The notes: generated by a model not told the origin, from the sequence alone. Counted from the stretch's first letter, positions 53,656 to 63,459 are shown. The stretch is 64,000 bases of DNA from JAKVCB01 sp963578605 (GCA_963578605.1 CAUZEA010000007.1:1-64000), one strand, 5' to 3'. Numbers and translations are program-made.

Positions 53656-54351
53656 CGTGCCGTCGATCGTCTCGGCTGCTGCGTCTCCTTCTACCACTCG
53701 ATTAATGTTCTCCAAATCCTCAACCCGCTCAAATTGGTCGGAGACTTCCGTCGCATGGGTCACCAATAACAGGGCAATTCTTTCTGCGCGGCAACTTTCT
53801 CGCAACAAATCGATCACCTGTTGTTGGTGGGCCGGATCAATGTTGGCGGTTGGTTCATCTGCCAGCAAGATAAGGGGGCAGTTGGCCAAAGCTCGAGCGA
53901 CGGCTACCCGCTGTTGCTCGCCAACGGAAAGAGCCGCCGGCTTGTGCCCGAGTCGGTGTCCCAGCCCGACGCGACTCAGCAGTTCCACTGCGCGAGAGCG
54001 ATCGGTTCGTTGTCCCGTGAATGTCATGCCCAACAGCACATTCTCCAGGGCCGTAAACGCGGGCAGCAATTTGAACGTTTGAAACACGTAGCCGATATTG
54101 CGAGCCCGAAAGCGATCACGCCCCGCCTCAGGAAGCCTGGTGATCTCGACGTTATCGATCTGAATACTTCCCCGATCGACGGTCAATAACCCTGCGATTG
54201 CGTTCAACAACGTCGTTTTTCCGCAACCGCTGCGGCCACGGATGACAACCTCTTCACCGGCATCCATCTCAAAATGAGGGACATCGAGAATCGGCAGAGG
54301 CTTACCGTTCGGCTCGCGATACGCCTTTTCGATATTTTCAAGCAACAACAT
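53650..54351 (-). CDS. MacB/LolD-type ABC transporter ATP-binding protein
   Basis: A 233-residue ATPase. Walker A is GRSGCGKTTLLNAIAG (residues 39-54), the Q-loop is FQTFKLLPAFTALENV, the signature LSVGEQQRVAVARAL, Walker B LILLADEPT, and the switch histidine lies in LLVTHATEV. The I-G-Y-V-F-Q-T and MTFTGQ regions fit the LolD/MacB subfamily, matching the permease just downstream. The C-terminal 20 residues are variable, and the stop lies in the tandem repeat. It is the first gene of the five-gene cluster. Confidence 0.92.
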   Translation of the reverse strand: MLLLENIEKAYREPNGKPLPILDVPHFEMDAGEEVVIRGRSGCGKTTLLNAIAGLLTVDRGSIQIDNVEITRLPEAGRDRFRARNIGYVFQTFKLLPAFTALENVLLGMTFTGQRTDRSRAVELLSRVGLGHRLGHKPAALSVGEQQRVAVARALANCPLILLADEPTANIDPAHQQQVIDLLRESCRAERIALLLVTHATEVSDQFERVEDLENINRVVEGDAAAETIDGTV

Positions 54352-54761
54352 GCGCGTGGTGACAGATAGGTTGTTTAGCAGATTGCCTGTGGCAGCCCCT
54401 GGTTACCAGGAGGCTTTCCTGCCAACGGCTGCCGGTGCTCACAATGATAGCACACATGGTGGATCGGCCCGATAGCCGATCATCGTCAGTGGCCGAATAC
54501 TCTCAAATTCCTGCTAACTACTCAACCCGACAACCACCATCCGCGCACCCTTTTCGGTACGCACGTGCTGGCAGGGTAGTTCGCCACACCAGGGAAGCGG
54601 GAGCAAGAAATACAACCGACGACGGAAAGTCTTACAAACACGTCTCAGGCCGCTTCCGGCAGAGGATCAAAATCCACAACGCCGTTTGTTCCCATTATCG
54701 GAAAAAACACCGGGATTGATACAGCTAGCAACGAGGTGTGTGGGGATTGGCTTCACAAGTT

Positions 54762-54777
54762 TGGCACGTGGTGTGCT
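54762..54777 (+). promoter_or_regulatory. Sigma-54-type promoter candidate
   Basis: TGGCACG at 54762-54768 is a perfect -24 element, and GC at 54775-54776 in GTGCT falls at the right spacing for the -12 element (consensus TTGCW, one mismatch). Transcription would begin near 54788-54790 and run into the terminator at 54911. A CTCTTCTA/TAGAAGAG hairpin overlaps its downstream edge. Confidence 0.4.
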
Positions 54778-54788
54778 CTTCTATCGCA

Positions 54789-54947
54789 ATGGTAGAAGAG
54801 AGAGTGCCTTATCGCGATCAACCGTCCACCAGCGGGTTTGACCAGGTTGGCGGCCGACGACGCGGTTTGGCGAAAAGACGATTTCCCGCCAATGTCGGTC
54901 TCCCCATCCGAAGGCCGGCGAGGTTTCCCGCACCTCGCCGGCCTTTT
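54789..54947 (+). ncRNA. Possible small RNA upstream of folC
   Basis: This is the segment between a sigma-54-like promoter and a strong intrinsic terminator, about 160 nt with no supported ORF. The ends are inferred from those two signals only. No known family was recognised. It could instead be an attenuated folC leader. Confidence 0.3.
54911..54947 (+). terminator. Strong hairpin terminator before folC
   Basis: A perfect 13-bp stem (AAGGCCGGCGAGG 54911-54923, CCTCGCCGGCCTT 54933-54945) with a 9-nt loop is followed by TT and then CTT. It sits 120 bp upstream of the folC start, so it stops transcription from upstream or attenuates folC. Confidence 0.75.
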
Positions 54948-55068
54948 CTTATGCGCTGGGATCACCCCGGATGTCGCGAAAGTCGGTTTCGATCCCTTGC
55001 AGTCAGGTTCAACCGCTGCCAGGATGCGTGTCTGCTGTTTCTGCCACTTCCACCGTGCCCCGCGAGCC

Positions 55069-56508
55069 ATGAACGACCGACTGAGCGATGATCGCGACAG
55101 GCTGAATTACCAGACAGCACTCCGCTGGCTGATGGGGCGGATCAACTACGAGCGGACTTTGGCCATTCCCTACCATGAGCGGCAGCTGAAACTCGACCGG
55201 ATGCGGCAGCTGCTAAACCGGCTTGGCAACCCCGATGCCGGCATGAAAATCATCCATGTCGCAGGAACAAAAGGTAAAGGTTCAACGGGGGCAATGGTTG
55301 CCAGCATACTTCGTTCCGCCGGGTTCCGCGTTGGCGTTTTCAGCTCGCCTCATCTTCATCGCGTTGAAGAGCGGTTTGTGGTCGACGACATTCCTTGCCG
55401 TAGCCGAGATTTCGTCAACCTGATCAACCATCTGCAACCCGTCGTCGAGCAGCTGGGTGAGCAAACGCACAGCGACGCTGAACTTGCCCCGGGACCGACC
55501 TATTTCGACGTAACCACCGCCCTGGCCATACAATATTTCGCGGATCGACAGGTTGATTTCGCGGTGTTAGAAGTCGGTTTGGGAGGTCGACTCGATTCGA
55601 CCAACGTCTGTATGCCAATCGTGTCGGTGATTACCAGCATCAGCCGAGATCACACAAAGCAGCTTGGCAATTCACTGGTATCGATCGCACGTGAAAAGGC
55701 TGGCATTATCAAGCATGGAGTCCCCGTCATCAGCGGAGTTACGACCAGCGGTCCACGTGACGTGATTGTTCAGGCAGCTCGTGAACATGGCTGTCGCTTC
55801 CTCGAATTGGGTCGCCAATTCGAGTTCCGCTATCAGGCAGCACTCGATCCCCAACCGCACGGTCTCATGGACTTTTCGTTCCATGCCGGGGGCGTTGAAT
55901 TTGAACTCCACGACGCTCGGCTGGCGCTTTTGGGTAAACATCAAGCCACGAACGCAGCAGTTGCGGTTGCCACCACTGTCGAACTTCGCCGCCAGGGCTG
56001 GCACATTCGAAACGATGACATCCGTAAGGGCCTCGCAACAGCCCGACTTCCAGCACGTATCGAACAGATTGGCAATGAACCGACGGTGATCCTCGACACA
56101 GCTCACAACAGTGCTTCGGTTCAGGCGCTTGCCGATACGCTCGAGGAGTACTTTCGACCCACCCGACGCCATTTACTTCTTGCAGTTAGTCAGGATAAGG
56201 ATGTTCGCGAAATTGTTGCAATTCTTGCCCCCTATTTCGACCAGTTCATCGCGACCCAATATCAGCAGAACCTCCGAGCCCTGCAGGCAAAACGGCTGGC
56301 AGCCATAGTGACAGAGGAACTGCAAAGAATTGGGCACGAAGAAATACCGGTTCAATCATTTGATCATCCGGCAACCGCCTGGGAGTACTTGCTCGAAACG
56401 GTCGCTCCGGACGAACTCGTGGCTATCACGGGTTCATTCTTCATGGCCGCCGAGATGCGAATACTGCTGCTTGGGCAAAATACCTGGCAGAGAGAACCGA
56501 TCCTATAG
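55069..56508 (+). CDS. folC: Bifunctional folylpolyglutamate/dihydrofolate synthase
   Basis: A 479-residue Mur-ligase-fold enzyme that adds glutamate to folates. The P-loop is HVAGTKGKGSTGAM. Further family motifs are GVFSSPHLHRVEERF, TYFDVTTALA (substrate loop), VLEVGLGGRLDSTN, SISRDHTKQLGNSL, KAGIIKHGVPVI and ILDTAHNSAS. The ATG at 55069 gives the normal N-terminus (NYQTALRWLMGRINYER). The frame stays open for 77 codons upstream, but these cross the terminator hairpin and lack homology. It converges with a small minus-strand gene only 9 bp beyond its stop. Confidence 0.94.
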   Translation: MNDRLSDDRDRLNYQTALRWLMGRINYERTLAIPYHERQLKLDRMRQLLNRLGNPDAGMKIIHVAGTKGKGSTGAMVASILRSAGFRVGVFSSPHLHRVEERFVVDDIPCRSRDFVNLINHLQPVVEQLGEQTHSDAELAPGPTYFDVTTALAIQYFADRQVDFAVLEVGLGGRLDSTNVCMPIVSVITSISRDHTKQLGNSLVSIAREKAGIIKHGVPVISGVTTSGPRDVIVQAAREHGCRFLELGRQFEFRYQAALDPQPHGLMDFSFHAGGVEFELHDARLALLGKHQATNAAVAVATTVELRRQGWHIRNDDIRKGLATARLPARIEQIGNEPTVILDTAHNSASVQALADTLEEYFRPTRRHLLLAVSQDKDVREIVAILAPYFDQFIATQYQQNLRALQAKRLAAIVTEELQRIGHEEIPVQSFDHPATAWEYLLETVAPDELVAITGSFFMAAEMRILLLGQNTWQREPIL

Positions 56509-56517
56509 CCACCGATC

Positions 56518-56892
56518 CTAACGCACTCGGGGGATGTACCCTGAATCCTCATCCCAACGGTTGTGCGGATGGTCCAAACGATTGCAATCGAAGGAAACCT
56601 CCCGTCGAGCCATCTCCTCCTCAACACGGAGGGTTGGCGTCGCTACCTCGAAATCAACCAAATCCTGGGCAAAAATCGAAAGCGTGCGGTGGTTCTCCAG
56701 ATGTCGATTGCGGCTTTGCAATCGTCGCTCGGTCCGAATCTCCTCCTGAAGTTTACGGACCAATTTTGTAATCGTAGGGTCAGCACGAAGAATCAATTCA
56801 CTAGGCCGGGCTGAACCTCGTAACGAGCAACGCTCAACCGGGGCAGGGATCGCAATAACTTGACAACGAATCGTGTAATTCGCAGCAACCAT
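56518..56892 (-). CDS. Small hypothetical protein
   Basis: About 124 residues, not recognised. It has no signal peptide or membrane segment. ATG 56892 is supported by a GGAGG eight bases upstream. The N-terminal region has a beta-like pattern (MVAANYTIRCQVIAIPAPV); the middle is a basic amphipathic stretch (KLVRKLQEEIRTERRLQSRN) likely to be helical. Its 3' end meets folC's 3' end after a 9-bp gap. Confidence 0.6.
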   Translation of the reverse strand: MVAANYTIRCQVIAIPAPVERCSLRGSARPSELILRADPTITKLVRKLQEEIRTERRLQSRNRHLENHRTLSIFAQDLVDFEVATPTLRVEEEMARREVSFDCNRLDHPHNRWDEDSGYIPRVR

Positions 56893-57500
56893 TTCAGAGC
56901 CTCCTTGGTTTTCTCTTCGAAAAGATTGGGTGACCAGTGGTAAAGCATGCAATGCCGGCGTCGCCAAGCCACTTTGCATGGGTTGCCTGAACTACCACTT
57001 CGGCAAACCCAGGTGATAAGGTCGGGGGTTCACAACATCGAGGATTTCGATGTCATTGTGCCCCTTGGTGTCGTCCAGGTTGGGGTCGAGGTGACCCGGT
57101 TACGAAGCGACCAACCGTTATTGTTGCTTGGTTCCTCGCTGCGCCCCTTTGACTGTCACAGCCAGGATTCAAGGGAACAGCAGTTGGGCGCCACCCCACA
57201 GGTTGGTAATGCACACCTCGTGCCAATCACGGTGCAGGCCGCTTGGGTGCGCCCGGGTTTGTTGCATAAGTTGTTGATGTGAAATAAGTTGCGATTTTTT
57301 TCGAACTGAATTCCACATCTCCCGTTCCGTCAGACAGCACTGCTGGCCAGAGATGCCCATGGGAAGTTTTGCAATTGGGCGTGCAATTTCTGGAAAGTCG
57401 CCCCCTGCTGGCAACGAGACGAGTTGTGGGCTCGAAAGGGAGACGTTGCTAACCGGTTACGGTATTGCTGGTACCGTGCTTGGGCAGGGCCCTGAGGGCC
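56893..57500. other. Intergenic region, 608 bp
   Basis: No gene is supported. Short frames on both strands lack ribosome-binding sites. No strong hairpin with a T run is noted. Confidence 0.4.
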
Positions 57501-58814
57501 TTACAGCAGGCTCTGTAGGTGTTCGACCGCTCGTTCAAGGGCTCGATCAGAAAAGCGGGTGGCCCCCGAATTGCCCTCCTGGGCCTCCTTGGCTGAAGCG
57601 TGACCTACGGGGAAATCGCGTTTGCTGCGGTAGCGACGAAAAGCCCGATACTCCTGCTCGTCGAGCGGCACCTCATAACCCTCGTCAGGATAAACTCCCC
57701 ATGCCTGGTCTTCACCTTCGCCAGGCATGCGGTGAATGTTTTGACCATCCGGCCGCCAGTAACTCGCCGATGTGAGTTTCAGCAGGCTTGAGCCGCGCGA
57801 GCCGACTTCCAGAACGCGTTGAACCGTGCCTTTTCCGTAGGATCGCTGCCCGATGATCGTAGCGCGCTGGTGATCTTGCAGACAGGCTGCGACGATCTCG
57901 CTTGCACTGGCACTGTTCTGGTTGATCAAAACTGCGATGGGCAAATCTTGGTATTTACCTTGCCCGGAGGAGACATACCGATCAAGAACCTGGCGATCCC
58001 GGCCGCGCGTTTCGACGATTTCCTGGTTTCTTTCGAGGAACATGTCACACGTGGCAACGGCCGCTTGGAGAGCGCCTCCGGCATTGTCTCTCAGATCAAG
58101 TACGACGGCATCGATGCCCTCAGCAGAAAGTTCGTCCAACGCCTGGGACAATTCGCCGACCGTCTTGTCGCCGAAATGAATGATCCGGATGTAGGCGATC
58201 CGGGAATTTTCAGCGAGCCGAAACTGCCAGTCCCCACCTGCGTTGCGCAAATCGCCCAGAATCGAATCAAGCGTGATGACTTCACGTACCAATGAGATCG
58301 TTACGGGCTGGTTTTCTCCTGGATGCACCAGCGTCAGTTCAACTGGATCTCCAACCTCGCCGCGCATATGACGCAGAATCTTGAGCATGTCCCAACCGGC
58401 TGTCGGTTTTCCATCGATGGCCGTTATGGTGTCCCCGGGACGAATGTCCGCATGGAATGCGGGAGTGCCCGGTTCGGGGGGACCCACCACGACCAGCTGC
58501 GTGGGATCACCAGCGATTCGAATACGGATTCCGATGCCGCCAAATTGTTGCCGCATTTCTGCAGCAAAGGCGTTCGCATTTTGCTTTGTGATATAGCGAG
58601 AATGTTCGTCGCCTCGGCGACGAAGCACATTGACCATGCCACCAACCGCTCCGGCAAAAAGCTCTTCCGCGGGTACATCGTCCAGTGCCCAATCATCGAT
58701 CAACCGATAGCTGGCCGACGTGTAGCGGGCATAGGGGTTTTGATCGGTTCGCACGTAACAAGCGTAGGAAAACGTGGCGACCAGAAAAATAACAAGTAGA
58801 TTGCGCTGTGGCAT
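57501..58814 (-). CDS. S41-family C-terminal processing protease
   Basis: A 437-residue protein with an N-terminal signal or anchor (NLLVIFLVATFSYACYV). A PDZ domain covers about residues 85-175 (GGIGIRIRIAGDPTQLVVV, IRPGDTITAIDG). The S41 catalytic domain has VVLDLRDNAGGALQAAV, the nucleophile in NQNSASASEIVAA (about residue 300) and the Lys in SYGKGTVQR (about 325). It is a periplasmic protease of the CtpA type, distinct from the one at 35.6 kb in lacking the N-terminal TPR-like region. The C-terminal 50 residues are charged and probably disordered. Confidence 0.92.
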   Translation of the reverse strand: MPQRNLLVIFLVATFSYACYVRTDQNPYARYTSASYRLIDDWALDDVPAEELFAGAVGGMVNVLRRRGDEHSRYITKQNANAFAAEMRQQFGGIGIRIRIAGDPTQLVVVGPPEPGTPAFHADIRPGDTITAIDGKPTAGWDMLKILRHMRGEVGDPVELTLVHPGENQPVTISLVREVITLDSILGDLRNAGGDWQFRLAENSRIAYIRIIHFGDKTVGELSQALDELSAEGIDAVVLDLRDNAGGALQAAVATCDMFLERNQEIVETRGRDRQVLDRYVSSGQGKYQDLPIAVLINQNSASASEIVAACLQDHQRATIIGQRSYGKGTVQRVLEVGSRGSSLLKLTSASYWRPDGQNIHRMPGEGEDQAWGVYPDEGYEVPLDEQEYRAFRRYRSKRDFPVGHASAKEAQEGNSGATRFSDRALERAVEHLQSLL

Positions 58815-59309
58815 TATGTTTAACAGCCCTGGGGGTTACCAAAGTGTACGGTCACTGGGTAGAACTGCCGTTGAGATGCCGGTGGCCGCTTCGAGGCAAG
58901 CCAGCTACTCACGCTGGCAGGAATCGCCCCCTTTTATTCTAGCGGTTGGTTCCCAAAGACGGGAACACCATGACTGATTCAAGATTCCCCGCTAAAGAAT
59001 CTGCAATCGCTACCGTAGACCTGCCCGTTGGCTGTGACTCAAACAAGCGGTTGTCCATAGTCGCGACGTGACCGGCTGAGACCACCCGTTGGACGGCAGC
59101 TCGAAACTTGGTACGAGGCCAATCGGAAAAGGCAGTCCCTTTGCAAATGCGACTTGTCGACCGTGGTTTGCCTGGTCGAAAAAGAACGTCGAAACAGAAT
59201 GCCGAGAGAGTGATCCAGCAAAATTAGCCACCGCTGGATCCGACTGGTCAATTCGGCTGCCTGCGGTGGCGAGGCCCGATTTTAGTCGACATGGTTTCGA
59301 AGGGACCGC
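58815..59309. other. Intergenic region, 495 bp
   Basis: Nothing was recognised between two minus-strand genes. The promoter of the S41 protease should lie in the left part. Confidence 0.4.
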
Positions 59310-60635
59310 TTACCAGTAACCCTCAAGCCCGAACGAAGCTCCCTGATAGAATGATTCGCCAGTGGTTGCAAATGTAGATGCGGTGGGAATAAAAGTGACC
59401 TGGTGAGGAGCAATGGCAAGCGAGGTGACGAGCAAGACCTCGTAAGCGGCCCGCAGTGACAGGTTGGGCCGCAAATGCCACCGACCTCTCAATGCAAACT
59501 CACCGATAAACGACATTTCGTCTTCCGACTGTCGATAGGCAAAGTTAACATCCGGGCTCCGGGTGGGGGTAAAGGCGAACCGCTGGTGGGCGGTTGCATC
59601 GTTGACGAAAATTCCACCCTTGGCGAGTGCTGATAGACTCCACCGACCCGTGTCCAACGCGTGCCCAGTGCCCATTTGAAATCCAAACAGGTTGTTGTGG
59701 GTGGTAATCAAGTATTCCCCATCGTCAACAGGATTCGGCGCCAGGAGAATTTCTTCAGCCTTCCAATCGAATCGTTCCGAAAGGTCAAAGAATCGCAAAC
59801 CGATGAGATATTCCCTGGTGAGCGTTGGCGATGCACGGCGATACCACTCTCCGTCTGGCTTGAGGACCATTTGGTCCTTGCGCATCCGATTCTTGAGCCG
59901 ATAGTTCAGTTCAAATGAATTGAAACGACTTGAATACCGCACGCTCATTTCGCTGGCACCGTCGAAGTTAGGGTTCCCAAGTGAAAGGAATGGATTGACG
60001 AACAATCCGTGATCCTCTTTTGAGGTTACAACATTGTGCTGGGTCCAGTCACCAGCACTGGCAACGGTGAACTCTGCCGCGTGGTCTCGGTTTTCCTGGT
60101 CACGGAATAAGAACCGGCCAAGCGTAAACCGCACGCCACCATCGGCTCCGGGACGCCCTTCACGCAACCACAAGTATCGCTTCGTAAAAATACTCTCGTC
60201 AAAGCCGAATATCTGGGAATCCCGCGAGTAGATGCGATTTAAAATCAGGGCGTCGGCTTCGGCATACCAGAAGCCTCTCTCCAACCACGTGCCGGAGCTG
60301 TAGGCCGCAACTGGCAAGGCGTCCCAAAGATCATATTGCGGTTTGTGATGTCCATACTCCGAGTGAAACGGAGTGTCAATGGATTCGGAAAACAATTTGG
60401 TAGCAGGGAATGCCGGTTTGGGGGCTGACGATCCTGGCACATGAAGCAAAGAGTGCGCAGGGGGCAGTTCACCCACGGCATCCGGTTTTGGCGTATCGTC
60501 TGCCGGGTTGGGCAGTTTTGACGCGTTGACTGCTGGGGTGGGCAATGGTTGCTGCGCCTCGGCAGCCACCCCCGCCCAAAAAATGACGTTCAAAAAAACA
60601 ACCAGGTACCGCGTTGAAAACGTGACGAGATTCAT
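59310..60635 (-). CDS. BBP7-type outer-membrane beta-barrel protein
   Basis: A 441-residue protein. The ATG at 60635 precedes a signal peptide (YLVVFLNVIFWAGVAAEAQQ). A proline-rich linker of about 80 residues leads to a barrel domain opening with FWYAEADALILNR. Alternating strands follow (GGVRFTLGRFLF, SFELNYRLKNRM, EYLIGLRFFDLSERFDWKAE, LRGRWHLRPNLSLRAAYEVLLV), ending in a C-terminal aromatic (GLEGYW) as for many outer-membrane barrels. This fits PF07585. Unlike the BBP7 protein at 19.3 kb it has no cysteine patch. Confidence 0.82.
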   Translation of the reverse strand: MNLVTFSTRYLVVFLNVIFWAGVAAEAQQPLPTPAVNASKLPNPADDTPKPDAVGELPPAHSLLHVPGSSAPKPAFPATKLFSESIDTPFHSEYGHHKPQYDLWDALPVAAYSSGTWLERGFWYAEADALILNRIYSRDSQIFGFDESIFTKRYLWLREGRPGADGGVRFTLGRFLFRDQENRDHAAEFTVASAGDWTQHNVVTSKEDHGLFVNPFLSLGNPNFDGASEMSVRYSSRFNSFELNYRLKNRMRKDQMVLKPDGEWYRRASPTLTREYLIGLRFFDLSERFDWKAEEILLAPNPVDDGEYLITTHNNLFGFQMGTGHALDTGRWSLSALAKGGIFVNDATAHQRFAFTPTRSPDVNFAYRQSEDEMSFIGEFALRGRWHLRPNLSLRAAYEVLLVTSLAIAPHQVTFIPTASTFATTGESFYQGASFGLEGYW

Positions 60636-61137
60636 CTCGGAACCATCCCCCTCCCGGAAAAAACAGCGCAAGCAGTCGAACACCTCGGTTCAACTTAGTC
60701 TGTAAATCGACTCGTTACGTTCCTCAACACAGGAAATACCCAAAGAATCCTCAAAATCATCTGAAATTGCTCATTCAAATCAAGTTGCCTGCCTTATTTA
60801 ACCTACCTAAAAATACGACGCGTCCTTGCCGCCAGCAGACTGTATTGCAGGCCAGCGTCCCCAAAATCTCGGTTCTGGAGGTTTTCTATCCGAGGGGAGC
60901 CCATGCCCTTTTGGACACATCGCTGATAAGATGGGTCGGAAACTCGGATTTGGCTCCTGATGAAATTCTCAAGGCGCGTGGGCGTAATCCATGACCACCC
61001 TCAGGAAACACGTATCGCCTGTGGCACCGACTCGGTCGACCCGGATCTGGTCGTTGCCAATCGCCAACTGGGTGCCACCGGCGCGACGTCCAACCCAATC
61101 GATTCCCATCACCCATCACTGACGACTGGCTTCGACT
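60636..61137. other. Intergenic region, 502 bp
   Basis: The divergent region between the BBP7 and SEC-C/TPR genes. No ORF or structured element is supported. A 78-codon open stretch precedes the SEC-C gene but has no motif. Confidence 0.4.
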
Positions 61138-63270
61138 ATGTCCCTGGATCCTTATGCTCTCTGTCCTTGTGGTAGCGGGAAAAAACTGAAGTTCTGCTGT
61201 GCTGATCTGGCTGGGGATATCGAGAAAATCCATCACATGATCACGGGCGAACAGCCGCATGCCGCTCTCCGCCACGTCGAGCAAGCGCTGAAGAGATTAC
61301 CGGGGCGGGCATCACTGCTTGATCTGCAGGCCATGTTGGAAGTTTCGCTCAACGAGTTGGAAAAAGCCGAAGCAACCGTCCAGGTTTTCCTCCGGGCCCA
61401 TCCTCACAACCCATCCGCATTGGCCGATCAGGCATTGCTGTTCACCAAAACCCGCGGGGGACGAGCCGCTGTCACCCCGCTTCAACAAGCGCTTTGCCAG
61501 ATCGATGGTAACATGCCACAGCGGGTTCTTGAGGCGATTGGCGCAGTGGGACACGCCTTGCTGGTCGAGGGGCATGTGGTAGCTGCCCAGGCCCATCTCT
61601 GGCTCTACACGGCGATTGCCGGAAAAGACGACCGGAGAGCACTGGAACTGCTCATCAATCTGAATCGTGTATCGGGCTTACCCGTCATGTTGCGAGATCG
61701 ATTGCGTTTACGCGACTGGCCGGCGGATGTGACCTGGAAATCGACTGCTGAACAGACCGTGCGGCTAACCAACCTGGGTCGCTGGCAACAAGCCGTGACG
61801 ATCCTCGATGAACTCGGACAGAAATATGGTGTCGACCCTGCGCTGATCTACAACCGGTCCGTCCTTGGTGGCTGGCTGGGTGATGAAAAATCCCTGGTAG
61901 CCGGGTTGCACGTGTTTGCACAACTTGAAGTCCCGTATGACGTGGCAGTCGAGGCCGAAGCTATCGCTCAACTGCTCGACGCAGAACAAAAAGATCCAAC
62001 CATCGAATCGGTCAATCGCGGCTACGAGATCCACGATATCGACTTGCTGGAAGATTTGTTCCACAAAGATCGCCGCGTCGAACTTTACGCCGGGGCCGAA
62101 GAGTTTCAGGCGGGTGACGGGCCTCCACCGCGAAAAACCTATCTCTTGTTGGATTGTGCTGCCCCGCGGTCAGGCGTTGAAATCACACGCGCCGAAATTC
62201 CCTCAGTTCTCGGTTTTCTTGGCTTGTATGGCCGACAAACCGATCGGTCTGAGCGACTCGTTCTGCACACGCATCGGGGCGAACAATTCGACAAAACCGT
62301 TGCAATCCTGACGGAAGTGGGTGGAACGGAACTGGGAGATCTTGTCAGCGAAGAGGTGACTGGCCACACGACCGCCTCCCAGGAAGCCTTGAGTTGGCGT
62401 TGGCATTTTCCGCGTGATACACCCCCGCCCCGACGACGCGAATTGCTTACGGAAGAACGCACCGATGCCATTTTGGAGCGCTGGCCCAATGTGGCCCGGG
62501 CTGCGCTCAACGGAAAAAGTCCCCGTGATGCCGCCAGCGATCAAAAACTCGATATCCCACTCGCAGCGGCAGTGCTCATCCTTGAGCAAGGCGCCAGCAA
62601 CTTTGCCCATGCTGATGCAATTGCCCGCTTGCGCCAGTCATTGGACTTGCCACTACCCGATAAAATAACGCTTGGCGACGCAACGGGCGACAGTTTACCA
62701 CTCGTTCGCATTCCCCGGCTCGAAATAGCGGACGTCTCCGACGACGATCTCGTACAACTCTACCGTCGAGCAATGGTCGCCAGTGCTGGCGGGGCAATTG
62801 CTGTAGTGGCCACCGAAGTAGTTCGTCGCCCGTCCCTTGCTGACAAAATTCCGTTCGATGAAGCGTACCAACAGCTGATCGCTGTCGAGCCCGACCCGGC
62901 GCAGGCTCTGGAACTGATCCAACAGGTGCGAGTCCGGGCCGAGCAAGCTGAGGAAACGGTCGCCCCGTGGGATATCGCTGAGCTGGAGTTGTATTTGGCT
63001 GAAGGTAACGTCGATGGTGTCAAAAAAATCCTCGGCGAGATCGATCAGCGCCACGGCAATAACGCCGAAGTATCCGCTGCGGTATACCAATTGCTCCACG
63101 AAGCAGGTGTGTTGCAGCCCGAAGACATCTCTCCGTTGCCAACCGCTGCGAAAGAGCCAACCCCAACGGCGGAAATGGCTGACGGACCAGCCGAACCCGC
63201 ACGCATCTGGACACCCGGCGATGACACCTCGGCCACAGGCAAAAAATCGAAAATCTGGACACCTTCCTGA
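61138..63270 (+). CDS. SEC-C zinc-finger protein with TPR-like region
   Basis: A 710-residue cytosolic protein. The N-terminus is a complete SEC-C zinc knuckle (CPCGSGKKLKFCC, residues 9-21), the motif found at the SecA C-terminus and in many stand-alone proteins. TPR-like helical repeats follow (GEQPHAALRHVEQALKRLPG, NELEKAEATVQVFLRAHPHN, GRWQQAVTILDELGQKYGVD). The central region is unrecognised. The C-terminus is Pro/Thr/Ala-rich and carries two copies of an (R/K)IWTP motif, one at the very end, which could be a docking peptide. It starts directly at ATG 61138 with no clear ribosome-binding site. The function is unknown; a ribosome- or Sec-associated scaffold is one possibility. Confidence 0.8.
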   Translation: MSLDPYALCPCGSGKKLKFCCADLAGDIEKIHHMITGEQPHAALRHVEQALKRLPGRASLLDLQAMLEVSLNELEKAEATVQVFLRAHPHNPSALADQALLFTKTRGGRAAVTPLQQALCQIDGNMPQRVLEAIGAVGHALLVEGHVVAAQAHLWLYTAIAGKDDRRALELLINLNRVSGLPVMLRDRLRLRDWPADVTWKSTAEQTVRLTNLGRWQQAVTILDELGQKYGVDPALIYNRSVLGGWLGDEKSLVAGLHVFAQLEVPYDVAVEAEAIAQLLDAEQKDPTIESVNRGYEIHDIDLLEDLFHKDRRVELYAGAEEFQAGDGPPPRKTYLLLDCAAPRSGVEITRAEIPSVLGFLGLYGRQTDRSERLVLHTHRGEQFDKTVAILTEVGGTELGDLVSEEVTGHTTASQEALSWRWHFPRDTPPPRRRELLTEERTDAILERWPNVARAALNGKSPRDAASDQKLDIPLAAAVLILEQGASNFAHADAIARLRQSLDLPLPDKITLGDATGDSLPLVRIPRLEIADVSDDDLVQLYRRAMVASAGGAIAVVATEVVRRPSLADKIPFDEAYQQLIAVEPDPAQALELIQQVRVRAEQAEETVAPWDIAELELYLAEGNVDGVKKILGEIDQRHGNNAEVSAAVYQLLHEAGVLQPEDISPLPTAAKEPTPTAEMADGPAEPARIWTPGDDTSATGKKSKIWTPS

Positions 63271-63459
63271 TGCAAGTTAACCGCTTCAATCTGACGATAG
63301 TTTCACTCAACGACTAAAACCGGCTCATCGAAAAAAATGTCGGAAGCCTTGCCGTTACCCGGGACAAAGGTGACGTCGCCACCGACGTGAAATACCCCCG
63401 TTTGGAAAATGGTTGCTCCCCGGCAGTGCAAGTTGCCCCACGCTAGCGCCTCGACAGTC

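Larger units (their letters stand above)
54352..55068. other. Intergenic region with candidate promoter, hairpins and terminator
   Basis: A 717-bp gap between the divergent ABC ATPase and folC genes. It contains a sigma-54-like promoter, a possible small RNA and a strong terminator, all listed separately. No protein gene is supported. Confidence 0.55.

Noticed and set aside
54838..55068. N-terminal extension of FolC
   Set aside because: The open frame crosses a terminator hairpin and shows no family similarity; the normal FolC N-terminus starts at 55069.
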